Source: Diplolepis rosae
Taxonomy: Eukaryota; Arthropoda; Insecta; Hymenoptera; Diplolepididae
Assembly: GCA_030998225.1 (NCBI GenBank)
Contig: JAPYXD010000608.1
Location: 3,688,501 to 3,752,500, forward strand
Length of the DNA: 64,000 bases
Direction of reading: 5' to 3'
The first letter of the stretch is position 1; the number at the start of each line of letters is the position of its first letter. Below are positions 1 to 10,914 of the stretch, piece by piece. A program made the translations under genes and the position numbers. The notes beneath the pieces were generated by a model, which was given only the letters and a program-made list of their open reading frames with translations, was not told where the DNA came from and did not search any database.

Positions 1-387
1 AAAATTGTTTAAATATTTTAAACTCTGTTAAAAATATGTCTTATCCTAGGTTTTCATAGTTTTTAAAAGATATATATTTGTTAATTTCGAAAAATAATGA
101 TATTACTAAATCAAATAATTTTATGGATCCACAAAAATATGTAATTATTTAAAATAATTGTTATAAAGTAATGCTTATAATTATAGGTGAATGTAGAGAT
201 CTGAAGACCAGAAAAAAAAGATATAAAGTATGAACATTGCTCCATATTGTATTTAAGCATCAGTCTCTTCTTTATAAAGTTACCATTATTTTAGTTATAT
301 AATTTACTACAATAAGATACTGCTTAGCATAAAAAACATTCATTAAAATATTATTATCTTAAAATTATAATACTAATAGAAATAAAG
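1..387. other. AT-rich flank, no gene seen
   Basis: AT-rich DNA downstream of the minus-strand hAT-type gene. It probably holds that gene's 3' untranslated region. I see no ORF, repeat or clear terminal inverted repeat here. Confidence 0.5.
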
Positions 388-2722
388 TTACTCCCAGATT
401 TTTACATCTATCATCTCTTTGGTTGGATTAAACTGCAGCAATCCTCCGACATCTGCAATTCCTTCTCTCGTAGCCAAAACCGAATTCAGACTTTCATTTG
501 TCAGATGATTTCGATGGAGGGTTTTAGTCAGCTTTACTTGGCTAAAGAATCGCTCAACAGCCACGTTAGAAAATGGTAGGACTAGCAGAAGGCCCATAAC
601 CTTTTCTAAATTGCTAAAAAGGGATACACCTGCTGCATTCCTTAGTTGAAAAGCTTTGCGCCAGTAATCTTCAGGAGAGAGCGTTGATTCCAACTGATAC
701 TCTTCGTGATTAAGGCCATGTTGTTGCCATTCCTGGTCCAGTTTTTGCTGATCCACAAATTGCTTTAAGATCGGAAATCTTGCTATAACGCACTGTAAAG
801 AGTTAATCTTGAGTGATTGAGCAAATGGAGGATCGACTATTTTTATCACCTTGAAAACTGGATCTGTGAACTGATAACGTTCCTTGAGTTTGGAAACTAA
901 CGTTATGTAGAACTGACGAATGCCGTTATAAAAAACATCTAGATCTCTCTGATGAACATTGTCGCTAGTTCTCAAGTTATAAATGCTTTCAGCTGCAAGA
1001 ACGCCCAGATAAATGTTCTTGTTTTCAACAAACATTAGTAAATATTGGTGATCAAGATCGAAGATATCCGAAGTATTCTTGACATACTCTACTTCGAGAT
1101 AGTTGATACAAATCGTTTTCAACAATTTCTCGACTTCTGGCTGTAGTCTGTGTAGCAGAGGAGTATCCGACTGAAAGAGCAGGTTGAAATCAGTCATTAA
1201 GCCCAATGCGTAGGATAGGAACTCTAAATAGATGATCGTAAATTTATTCGACATCGTGCTCACAATTTCGTCATTCGTCTTCGATGGATCTCTAAAAGCT
1301 ACTTCGATGAAATAACCTTCCAATGCGGGATACTGTTCCAAAGTTCTGTCCACACACTCTTTCAAAGACAACCAACGAGTGCTACATACAGTAAGAATCG
1401 CATATATTCCAGTTTTAAAAAATTCTTGAAACTCTTTAAAGGAATCACGTCTTAGAGCGCTTCTACTGAAATGTGCTCCAATGTTCCGGACCAAATCTTC
1501 AACAGATCGTGGAAGTTTTAAACAAGCTTGACATATGGCTAAGCTTGCGTTGTGGCATGAGCATTTAATAAATATAACATCTGGTAAAAGTCTTTTTAAA
1601 AGTGCAACAACTGAATGATTTGATCCGAACATAACATTCGTTGTATCCGAAGAGTAGCCTACTAAGTTCTGAAGTGGTATATTCTTCTCTTCTAAAACTC
1701 TTTTCAAGCAGCTGTATAAATGAGCTGCTGTTCCACAAGACATTTCTATCATGTCGAGAAATCTGGTCTTTACTTTGTATTGTGAAAAGTCGTAGAAAGT
1801 TACCGTAAACGCGCATTGCTTGGCGGAACTTTGATCTGTCTGTTCATCAATAATTATAGAAAAAAAAGCTCCAAGCACTCGAAGTATATTGAATAGTCCT
1901 TCTCTAAAGTTTTTTCCTAGAGATTTCGTCATCAGTGCTGTTGCTTTTGTTCTTCTAACCGCTAATTTTTTTGCAATTTCCGAATCTGGAAAAATATCTC
2001 CGCATAAAGGAGATAAAACATCCATCAAAACAAAAGGTAAATGATTTATTGCCAGAAGATCTGTTAGTTTCAATTCTGCTCTTCTAATCAACTTGTCCAA
2101 TCTCAAACCTGGTACATCATCTATTTTCTTATTAGTGGATGATTTAGCTACATTTTGGACGTGCTTTTCTGATTCCGAGTGGCGGAGAATAGCAGTTTTA
2201 TGTGCTGCAATGCACTTTTCGCAGGGGATACAGTAAGCTAAATCGCCTCCAGACTTGCTTTTCGATTCACATTTTTTTAACCAGCCTCCGAATTCCTCTC
2301 GCCAAGTATTGCAGAATAATTGCATATAATGTTTTTTTTCCTGTTTCTTGCTTGCATTTTTTTTAGCTTTTTTAGCTGAAGAACGATTTTGGCTTGGAGA
2401 TTTCTTTTTAGATTTGATTCTTAGCGGGGTATCCTCATTTTCAGCGTCGTCTTTCCTAGTTGAACATCTTGCAGATCTTTTACGTGAATGCAAATCCTTG
2501 TTTTTAGAGCTCACATCCTGAATAGAAACTTCCTTATAAGTCGCTCCTTCAGAAGAACTATCCTGGTTAGTTTTCACATTAGATTCGCCCAATTTTTTTT
2601 TTTTCAGGAATTGAATCTTGATCATTCCGAGATACAGTTTCATCCTCAATAAGTTTACCTTCAGAAACGGGATTCTGAACTTTGCTTTTATGCTCTTTCT
2701 CTTCTTCGGATTCTTGATTTTC
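388..2722 (-). CDS. hAT-superfamily transposase-like protein, main exon
   Basis: The 753-codon reading frame (2649 down to 388) has no internal stop. Residue numbers count from the methionine at 2649. After a Lys/Ser-rich N-terminus comes a BED/TTF-type zinc finger (C140, C143, H157, H163). The RNase-H-like core follows, with acidic residues D268 in an IIDEQTD motif and D335 in a SSDTTNV motif, plus a CSCH motif at 363-366. The C-terminal hAT dimerisation region carries E699 in VERFFSQ. All three catalytic acids are therefore present. The exon probably starts at 2722, after a CAG acceptor, because a second acidic frame (2722 to about 2605) joins in phase to an upstream exon. The two frames are separated by a 12-A run on the coding strand (2593-2604), and 11 As would connect them. 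It may be a domesticated transposase gene or a recent autonomous element. I found no convincing terminal repeats or 8-bp target duplication. The hAT family call is firm; whether it is active is not. Confidence 0.85.
2593..2604 (-). other. 12-A homopolymer frameshift site
   Basis: On the coding strand the exon reads CCTG, twelve A, TTGGGC. The acidic frame from the splice acceptor runs into a TAA just after the run, while the transposase frame is open from inside it. Removing one A, or adding two, would make one continuous frame. This could be a sequencing or assembly error, a polymorphism, or a true disabling mutation. Confidence 0.7.
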
Positions 2723-3467
2723 CTGAATATAAAATAAAAATATTTCTAGAAAAACTGCAAAAATTATGGGATTAGTAAATTAATTATAATAAAATTCTCC
2801 ATACGAAAATAACATATTCTTCTAGTCAATACTATATTCAGACAAGAATTTTTTTATATTTTGCAAGAAAATAGTGAAATAGCTAGTAAAAATTAAAAAA
2901 TTTGGAATCCTTAAACTTTTAGTGTAATTAAAATAATACATATTTAAAAATTAATATTTAGAAAAACATTTTGCTATGAAGATTAATTTCCAAATCTTGA
3001 TGAACAGCTACCAGTAAATAATGAATAAATATATTAAATTCACAGTCTAAAAGATAAAAGATACATATAATAATTTTGTCTATAAAAAAAAAGTTTTATT
3101 ATCTTTCTCCACATTTAAATTTAGCTCTTATTATGGAGATTAATGTCCATGCGATACTTTACCATATAAGCAAATTAGTTCCTACAAGTTTTTATTCATA
3201 ATTTTTAATTTTTTTAAAAAAATAATTGTCCATCGACGTCAGTCTTTATGTTCTTTACGTTGATGAACAAATATTATTTTGAAAAGTTAAAAATTGTGGA
3301 TAAAAACCTGTAGGAACTAAATTACTCTTATGGTAAAGTATCACATGCCCTACTAAAGACAATATTTTACTAATAAACGTATAAACAATATAAACATAAC
3401 CTTAATTTTCTATCTTTTCACTTCTATAATCAAAGAGAATCAAAATAATTATATAATTTATACTTAC
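2723..3467 (-). other. Putative intron with foldback insertion
   Basis: AT-rich stretch between the two inferred exons. It contains the foldback element at 3145-3350 and no coding signal that I can see. Confidence 0.45.
3145..3350. repeat. Foldback MITE, GGGCATGTGATAC family
   Basis: The two halves are near-complementary. The left arm reads CATGCGATACTTTACCATA and the right arm, reversed, CATGTGATACTTTACCATA, and pairing continues through a shared TTAGTTCCTACA segment. The outer ends match the elements at 21793 and 23509, so this is a dispersed family. No transposase is inside. Confidence 0.7.
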
Positions 3468-3626
3468 AGCCAAACAAGGTAATTTGGGATTCTTTTTTCT
3501 AATCAAAAATATATCCATTTCCGGATTCAATATTTTGAAAATGTATTTCAAATTCTCTCCACTGGATTCTTTCTTGGGACATAATATTTTTATCCAATCA
3601 ACATAGATACGGTGAGAACCTTTAGG
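3468..3626 (-). CDS. Probable upstream coding exon of the hAT-type gene
   Basis: On the minus strand a 53-codon open stretch lies between a TTAG acceptor (just above 3626) and a GTAAGT donor (3467-3462). It ends ...KLPCLA and joins in phase, across a 745-bp AT-rich intron, to ...ENQESEEE at 2722. The peptide includes RIYVDWIKIL and FLIRKKNP and matches no domain I recognise. The donor is strong and the acceptor has a weak pyrimidine tract. No initiating exon was found further upstream. The case rests on the donor, the phase match and the open frame, with no homology behind it. Confidence 0.5.
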
Positions 3627-4235
3627 CTAATTTTACACATAAGCGACTAGCAAGAGATGTGACTCATTCATTTGAAAACCTGAGAAATCTGTTCATCTCA
3701 CTTTAGCATATGACGTCAGAAGGAGTTAGAGTGAAATGAATAGCAATAGGCCTTTTCCACTTGGTGGCATGAGAGCACTATGACATATGAAAGCGCCCTA
3801 AGGGCCTGCAACCAATAAAATGCTTCTTTTTTTAATCGAAACTCATTATGATTGGTTGTGTATAACGAAAGATCTCTTATTAAATCTTTTATGCAAATTT
3901 AATACATAAAAAGGCAATTATTAGAAAATATCCCGGAAATTCCCGGAATTTCTTGATATCCCGTAAATTTTCCCAAGTCCGTCAAAATTTCCCGGATTCC
4001 GGGAAATTTCCATGCAATTGGCAACACTGATTTCGTGGTAAGTGCCATGGCAGCCGCGTTTGCGCACATCAACTTCCTATTCAAGATGAAAAGGCCTATT
4101 GTCGAAAAGTTTTCGATTTTTGTCAACATTTTTACTAAAAAGAAGTTAACAGACGTGCTTTATTATTTTTTGTTACGTTTCTCAAATTTTCAGAAAGATT
4201 CTTTGTAAATTATAAAAATTATCTCAAGGCTTTAA
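3627..4235. other. Intergenic DNA with TTCCCGGAA-type palindromes
   Basis: No gene is seen. Between about 3928 and 4012 there are repeated TTCCCGGAA and TTCCGGGAA words, including the palindrome TTTCCCGGATTCCGGGAAA near 3988-4006. These look like part of an old interspersed repeat. The short minus-strand ORF over them has no recognisable domain. Confidence 0.4.
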
Positions 4236-4440
4236 GGCCGTGTGGTATAGGGTCTGACGTCACTAATCACATACGACCACTTTGTTAGTAAAATAATAAT
4301 TTCTACAAATTTTCTTGAGAAGACAGTAATGCAAAAATATGTAAGGCATTACTGTCTTCTCCAGAAAATTTGTTAAAATTATTATTTTAATTATAAAGCG
4401 GCCGTATATAATTGGTGACGTCAGTGCCTACCATACGACT
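4236..4440. repeat. TTAA-flanked foldback MITE
   Basis: About 205 bp, bounded by TTAA on both sides (4232-4235 and 4441-4444). The whole element folds back. Each arm carries TGACGTCAC near its end, and the centre is flanked by the complementary words GAAGACAGTAATGC and GCATTACTGTCTTC. TTAA duplications are the signature of piggyBac-type transposition. It is non-autonomous. Confidence 0.75.
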
Positions 4441-4629
4441 TTAAGGTAGAAAGTGCCTACAGGTAGGCAGCCTATCTCTTTCTAGAAAAGAGTAGGAAGC
4501 AGTGGAAATGGCGGGGAGCAGTCCATAGTACTTAAAGACATTCTTTAGCTCTCGACAAATCAGCCAATCAGAAGCCTAAAAATGTCCTCAAGTAATATGG
4601 CCGCTTTACTTTACTGAGGGCGCAATCCT

Positions 4630-4759
4630 ATGACGAGGAGAATAGGATAATAGAGGAACAGGATTCAACTAATGAGATTATCGCACAGACTCTCAGGCCA
4701 CTATTTCATTGGTTGAATCCCGTTCCCCTATTCCTCTATTATCCTATTCTCCTCGTCAT
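4630..4759. repeat. Foldback inverted repeat
   Basis: The left arm (4630-4670) begins ATGACGAGGAGAATAGGATA. The right arm (4711-4759) ends with its exact complement. The arms are almost perfect apart from an 8-base insertion in the right arm. It lies about 530 bp upstream of the Rab40 start codon, so it could sit in that gene's promoter region. Confidence 0.75.
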
Positions 4760-5287
4760 GGAAAGTTTGCCCACCTCGAGTAAGTTGTGAACATCCGTGT
4801 ACGCATTTTCCACACGGATGTTTATGATAGATTCGTAGTTCGTATAGTTATTCAAAGTGATGGTGGTCACTATCCTGTTTCGTCAAAACTTCCTCTGTAG
4901 TTATCGTACTTTCATTGTTCTTTTTCGTTCACTTAGATATCAGAAATTGTAAATAGTGATTCGAAGGAGATAGTCTTGAAAAATTTAATGATTCTGGACA
5001 GTTAAGTCCAGACAAAAAATAATTTCTTTGTACACTAGTGATTGTTTTGTTATGATTCCCTGTAAGGTGAATCGCACATGAGAGAATTCGTGAATTAATT
5101 TTATTTGTTGGTGTTGTGGTTAGTGAAAAAACGAGAAAGCTGATGAAATCGGTCGTGAAAATAGTTTTGAATTTACAAATCGACAAGGTCGATTCTTGAA
5201 CGATATAAGGGCTTGAATAAAACCTGGGGCGATTTTCGCTCAGGGGGTCGAGTGCAGTATGCCCAGGGTATGCGAATTGAGAATATT
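4760..5287 (+). promoter_or_regulatory. Presumed Rab40 promoter and 5' UTR
   Basis: No ORF of note. This interval separates the foldback from the Rab40 start. No clear TATA box or initiator could be singled out. The position alone suggests promoter and leader, possibly shared with the divergent hAT-type gene. Confidence 0.3.
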
Positions 5288-6525
5288 ATGTCTGCAGGAG
5301 AGGCCATCGTCACAAAACCTCGTCAGGAGAAGCAGTATGATTATCTGTTGAAATTTCTCCTCGTCGGGGACAGTGACGTCGGGAAACAGGAAATTCTTAG
5401 TGGTCTCGAGGACGGTGCAGCCGAATCTCCATTCTGCAGTGGCAGTGGTAATTTCCATTTACTTCATCTAATGTATGGATATTATATGACCTCCTAGTTT
5501 AATTTCAACTAAGTTATACACGAATTTATTACTTAAAGTGTACTCATCATAGTTTTTCAAACTTCATTTTGAATGAATTGCTTTATAAATGTACTGAATC
5601 CTGACTTTATAGCTTACAAAACCACCACAATTTTGCTGGACGGAAAGAGGGTGAAATTGCAATTATGGGATACTTCAGGTCAGGGGAGATTTTGTACAAT
5701 TATTAGGTCGTATTCTCGTGGGGCTCAAGGAATACTCTTAGTCTATGACATCACTAATAAATGGTCCTTCGATGGAATCGACAGATGGCTCAAAGAAGTA
5801 GAAGAGGTAAATTAATTAAAACTTTTTTTACAATACTTAGTTATTACCTTTAATCGATATTAGGAATTACCGTATCTATTTATTTTGCTTAGCACGCACC
5901 AGGTGTACCGAAGGTATTGGTCGGAAATCGTCTTCATTTGGCTTTTAAGAGACAAGTGTGTGAAAGAGATGCAGAAACTTACGCAGCTAAAAATCGCATG
6001 GCCTTCTTCGAAGTTTCACCTCTCTGTGACTTTAATATAAGGGAGAGTTTTTCAGAATTGTCTAGAATGGCACTCCATCGCAATGGTATGGAGAGATTAT
6101 GGAGATCTAATAAAGGTAATTCTGTTAAATTTACTATTTTTATTTTCTAATTTTATTTTTCTGCCTTTTTTTAAAATCAAATTGTTTACTTTATTCGAAA
6201 AAAATGTCTATTTTCAGTTCTTAGTCTTCAAGAACTTGCTTGCCGAGCTATCGTAGCTAGAACAACGGTATATGGAATTGATCAACTTCCTTTACCCATA
6301 TCGATTAAGTCTCATTTAAAGTCTTACGCCATGACTACGACATCTCAACTTCGGTATAATGGAAACCGGCCTATGTGTCCTCGCGCGAGTTTGAGTTCAC
6401 ATCATCGTAAACTCCGATTTATCAAAACAAATCATAATGGTTTATCTACTTCAAGCAGTTCGCCAGGCAGCATAACCGACTCGCGTACCAGCTGCGTAGG
6501 GCGTAACTCATGCGCGATATCCTGA
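5288..6525 (+). CDS. Rab40-family GTPase with SOCS box, four exons
   Basis: Exons are 5288-5447, 5613-5806, 5893-6115 and 6218-6525, each joined by GT-AG introns of 86-165 bp in matching phase, giving 294 aa. The P-loop GDSDVGK is at residues 27-33. The switch II motif is WDTSGQ (72-77), with S where most Rabs have A, as is usual in Rab40. The base-binding motif is the degenerate [13 protein letters not shown] typical of the family. Exon 4 encodes a SOCS box from about 194 with the Cullin-5 box LPLP at 216-219, and the protein ends CAIS, a prenylation CaaX box. Rab40 proteins bind Elongin B/C and Cullin-5 to form ubiquitin ligases at membranes. An in-frame ATG at 5270 would add six residues; 5288 was chosen because the family has a short N-terminus. 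The region after the SOCS box is Ser-rich and poorly conserved. All introns are short, unlike GID4. Confidence 0.95.
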
Positions 6526-7123
6526 AGGTAAAATCAAACTAATCTTCCATACAAAATCAGGTGGTCGAACAATTTTCTCTCTACAGCGTCTATCTTCTTT
6601 AAATATTACGAGAATATGACATTAGTCAAATTTTATTATCTTATTCTTAGATCTGTAAAATTCGGAATTAAAAGTCTGTAAGCATAAAGAACTGTAACTA
6701 GCCAAAGAAGTTGAGAATGAGCTGAAGTAATCTTAAGATTTGAATAAAAATAAACATTCTCAATTGGTAATTTCAATAAATTGTCAGCAAGATACTTGAC
6801 ATGTTAAAAGATAATAAGTTATTATTTAAATCGTTAGTGCTAAGTAGACTGCATGAGACATCCAAACGGACATAATGCAATCTATTATTTCTCAAATTAC
6901 AAAAATAATCTTTAATCAAATGCACATTTTTACTGCGTTGCCCCACTGTCAGTAATACTTGTAATGCAATCTATAACTTGCACTCAAAGAACACCTATTT
7001 CAATTTCGTCCAATCCCGATTTGAAATATTTCTTTAAAATATTTCATTTTCTCAAACATTAATTTGTGAAAACAATTTGTCTTAATATTAAAATTCAATT
7101 CAATTTACTCACTTGGAAAAATA
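6526..7123 (+). other. Rab40 3' flank
   Basis: AT-rich sequence after the Rab40 stop, presumably the 3' UTR and beyond. No further gene is seen. Confidence 0.4.
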
Positions 7124-7666
7124 CACGGAGAAAAGTAAACCTGAATAGTTACCATCGAAACCATAATGGTTACTGCGCTGACTGCAATTGTTGGGCAGAA
7201 ATTTTGTGTTGTAGCTATTCTGCGTTTGCTACTGTCTTAGCCCGAACAGTTCCTTCTTAGACCGTAACCATTATTCCGCGAAAAAATAACGTATTCTGCA
7301 GGAATCATTATTGCGTTGGCAGTAAAAGTTACTCTATACCGAAAGCGTTTTTCCCGGTGCAGTTCTCGTTGCATATAATATCAGCAGGGGCGCCACTGAA
7401 TATAACAGCTGACTGCATTGTGCCGAGTTTTTTCAGATATGCGTGCCGTGTTTTTGATATACCGAAAACCTACATTAAAAAGATATTTGAACAGAAAGCT
7501 GCGCTGGCGGAAACGTTTGCGCATCGACTGCAGTAATAGTTACTGCCAGGACCGTAATAGTTACTGCGATTCCCGTTCTGGTCTCGCACCGTAACAGTTT
7601 GCGCCCTTCGAAACCGCTCACGCTTAAACATTAAACATTAAACATTAAGGTTTAATTTTCTCCGTG
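7124..7666. mobile_element. Non-autonomous DNA transposon, CACGGAGAAAA ends
   Basis: The termini are inverted: CACGGAGAAAAGTAAACCT at the left and its near-complement at the right (about 7648-7666). The interior is richer in GC than its surroundings and repeats a word close to CCGTAATAGTTACTGC several times on both strands, likely transposase-binding or foldback sequence. Near the right end AAACATT is repeated in tandem. The left flank is TA and the right flank AT, so a TA duplication is only suggested. The small ORFs inside are not coding-like. Confidence 0.65.
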
Positions 7667-9813
7667 ATTGCTTTCAATTTATTTTTAGAAACATGAAGAT
7701 GAATTGCATGTGAAAATTTTTCAGTAAACCTGGTATTCGTCATTTAAAAAATGTCATGTTCTTGTAATGTAGTATTATTTTTCCAATCTTAGGACGAGTA
7801 TTTGTAGATCTTTATTTATTATCCATCACCAAAATTGTTATATAATGATAAGTAAAATGTTAAATACGAAGAGCGAGTTTATTTCAACGGATTATTTACA
7901 ACATAAACACCTTGAGTATGAAATCAACGTTATCCGTTTGAAGGAAACTTACTCTACGATGAAAAAAAGTGCAATCTTTTTACTAAACCGTCCTAATTGT
8001 GTTAAAAATAGAAGTTCGAGAACATTGCAACTTAAACTCCAATTTTTCAGAGATTCATAGAAAAAACACTTCGAATATTTAGATCGAAAAATTCAGACTG
8101 GTGAATATAGAGATGTCGTTTCGTTTTCTATTTATTTGTTTTTATAGAGGAAATTTATTATAATGACGCTGATGAACGTTCAAGTTTTGGAAGAATTTAA
8201 TATTGGTGTTTAATCTTAGGACGTAATCAGCATATGAGAAACTCGAACGAAACCTATTTTTGTATATCTTGTAAAAAGTATCTTAGTTGTTTAGTCGCAG
8301 ATCACGATTCAGCCTTCTGCTAGTTTAGGTCATAAATTGCTATAAAAAAACTAATTGTTTTGTGTGGATCAGGCCTACCAAGTAAGTTTGCCACCTCCAT
8401 TGCTCTCTGCTAAGCACTTGAGAGCTATGTTGATAGTTTGTGTTAAGCGCTCTCCTAACGTAGATTCAAGAATCGTGTGTTTCTAAAGCGCCTCTAGAAA
8501 AGTACTCTGGAGTAAAAGAGTTTAAAATTTAATTTCTAAATTCTTATCATATAAGAAAGTATTATTTTTTTAAACTTAATTGTAAACTCGGTCGCTTCAA
8601 AGTACCTCCCTAGGTTAAAAATGATTTTCACTCACGTTCTATTCCATAAAATATCTTTCTTTATCATATAGATATTAATTTATTAAATTTCCGAATATTA
8701 ATATTAATTATGCATTAACAAATAAATTAAATGTACATGTCCTATAATTTTTAATAGATTTTGATAATCATTGATGTCAAATATTCAGAAAATTTCATCT
8801 ATTCATGATAAATGTATCACAGTTAATGAAAAAATAATAAATAAAGTTTTATGTGAAACATAAGTAAAATGTCTTGGATTGTGAGGTATGTAAGAAGTTA
8901 TTATCAGTGTGCCCTTCAGTGGAATATTAAATTATCGAGGGATTAGGGTTACAGCATTAAAGTTTCAGTTCTAAACTTGGTCACCTTAAAGTAATCTTCG
9001 TGTAAAATACGAGTCTATGTTGCTAGACTTTCAATTCTACGACTACAAGAACTGCAAGTATATAAGATTCTAACTATTATTAGAGCTCATTCGAGCTTTC
9101 AGGAATTGAGTAGAGAGGAATAGAGGCGGAAATTCAATATTTGGAATTTCATTAATTTAATTCCCTGAATAAACCTGATATGGGCAGTAAATCGTGATTT
9201 GGCGATGAGAAAAATTAAAAAGAAATAATAAAAAACACTTGATTTTTTAAAAAAGGAAGTGCACCAAAGGCTGACGTTAAACCGTGCACGCGTTACATTA
9301 CATACTTTTCGTACAGATCTAAGAGTTTAAACCGAAATATCTGTATTTTAGCATCAAAATATAATTGTAATATTTATTTACAATAATAGTAATAAATAAT
9401 ATATTTCTCAAAAGAAAAATTCTTGTATTTATTTAATTCGCCGCTCTCTTATTTATAAGGCAAAAGAGAACTTTATATCAGTTTTCAAAGTTTCCAATTT
9501 CTTCTTCATTTGATATTTTTAAGTTTATATTTGTATATAAGTAGCTATATCTACTTTAATATCTGGAGAATGTCTTGTACCGATCGAGTGTTTTCAAATG
9601 AGGGAGGTGAAAGAATGACAGAATTCCTTAGGTGACGAAACTCCCAGAAAAGTGCCACGACAATTAAAAGAAGTTTCAAATTAAGTATGGATTTCTCAAA
9701 TACAGTGGATAATTGAGATATGAGTGTTACGCGCCCAAATCGTTAACGCGGGAAAGCACTTGAAATTTAAAAGTTAAAGTTGATCCTTTTGTTCTTCCAC
9801 AATAATGAATTAA
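7667..9813. other. AT-rich intergenic DNA
   Basis: About 2.1 kb with short meaningless ORFs only. No repeats, RNA genes or exons were recognised. Confidence 0.4.
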
Positions 9814-10093
9814 CCCTCAGCGGGACCGTCAAAACTACGTCTAATCGTTTCTTTTGTATACGAGCATATACACAAAAAGTTTGAGATTTGTTTTAAATGT
9901 TTCAAAATGAAAAAAATTATTTTTTTTTGTTTATACAATTAATTTTGAATTTTTATTTTCATTATAAATCAAATTTGTGAACATTCATGTGGAAATAGAT
10001 GAAAAAAAAATACTGTTCATAACATCAATTTTTTGGGAAGTAACGGAAAGTCGCAAAAAATGTATACGGTCGTATACATAGAACCGATGAGGG
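9814..10093. mobile_element. piggyBac-type MITE
   Basis: A 280-bp element flanked by TTAA at 9810-9813 and 10094-10097. The ends are CCCTCAGCGGGACCG and, reversed, CCCTCATCGGTTCTA. The TTAA duplication with CCCT-type termini is characteristic of piggyBac elements. No coding capacity. Confidence 0.8.
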
Positions 10094-10183
10094 TTAAAAT
10101 TCACCTCGACCGCAAATGAACTTACTTTATTAGGTTTAGACTAAAGGACATCGGGGAATCAAAATGAAAAGAAAACTGATTAA

Positions 10184-10910
10184 GGGGGTCTCCTTATCCA
10201 GAACCAAAAAAAGGTAATTTTTTCTAACTTTTTTTTTAAGCAGAAAATAAAAACACAGGTCAACGATTTTCCGCATATATTTAGGTACATATCTGAACTT
10301 GTAAAAGAAGTTTTTTTATTTGAAAACGACAAAAAATCTCGGACTAATCGAAGATCCCGCGCAGCGTCTCGCCACGGACAATTGAAATCGCGTGCATGAT
10401 ATCGTCCGAAGTTTTCATCTGAAACATACATATATTTTTTTTTTTTAATCAGAAGAGTCTTCCGCTTATAGTGAACCTAAAAAATTGTAAACAAATTTTT
10501 TTTAATTGATCTTTTAAGTTACTTTTCAAAAAAATCAAATTTTTTGCTCTTTTTTTTTGTTGAAAATGCGTTATATACAATGAAAATAAAGACTGTATCA
10601 TGTAAATTAAAGGTTCACTATAAGCGCATTTTAATTATCTAAAAGTAAAAAAAAAGTTTATAATAATAGCTTCAATGGTTCTTTTTTAATTGCGCACGCA
10701 ATTTTGAAAAATGTGGTTTTGAGAAAACGGGCTTTAAAGTTTTCAGACGGTGAAAAATCAACTTACGCGCAAGCCACTGCTCGGAAATCTACCATCAAAA
10801 CTATTCCGATATGGACTGTAAAATTTTGCGACAATATTCTCTGATAATAATTCCATCGATTGAAACAAAAAAAAATCGATTTTTAGAAAGTTCTGGATAA
10901 GGAGACCCCC
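10184..10910. mobile_element. TTAA-flanked non-autonomous element with perfect terminal repeats
   Basis: A 727-bp element with TTAA on both sides (10180-10183 and 10911-10914). The terminal repeats are identical over 21 bases, beginning GGGGGTCTCCTTATCCAGAA. Inside, CGCTTATAGTGAACCT (about 10463-10478) and its complement (about 10610-10626) frame a second inverted repeat, perhaps a nested insertion. Perfect ends suggest relatively recent movement. The minus-strand ORF at its left side shows no transposase motif. Confidence 0.8.
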
Positions 10911-10914
10911 TTAA

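Noticed and set aside
3899..4129. 76-codon minus-strand ORF
   Set aside because: It overlaps repetitive TTCCCGGAA-type sequence and shows no domain.
5213..5287. N-terminal extension of Rab40 in the open frame
   Set aside because: It begins with TTG and extends beyond the family N-terminus; ATG at 5288 fits better, with 5270 possible.
10180..10431. 83-codon minus-strand ORF at the left end of the TTAA element
   Set aside because: It starts inside the element, runs into its terminal repeat and has no domain; likely chance.
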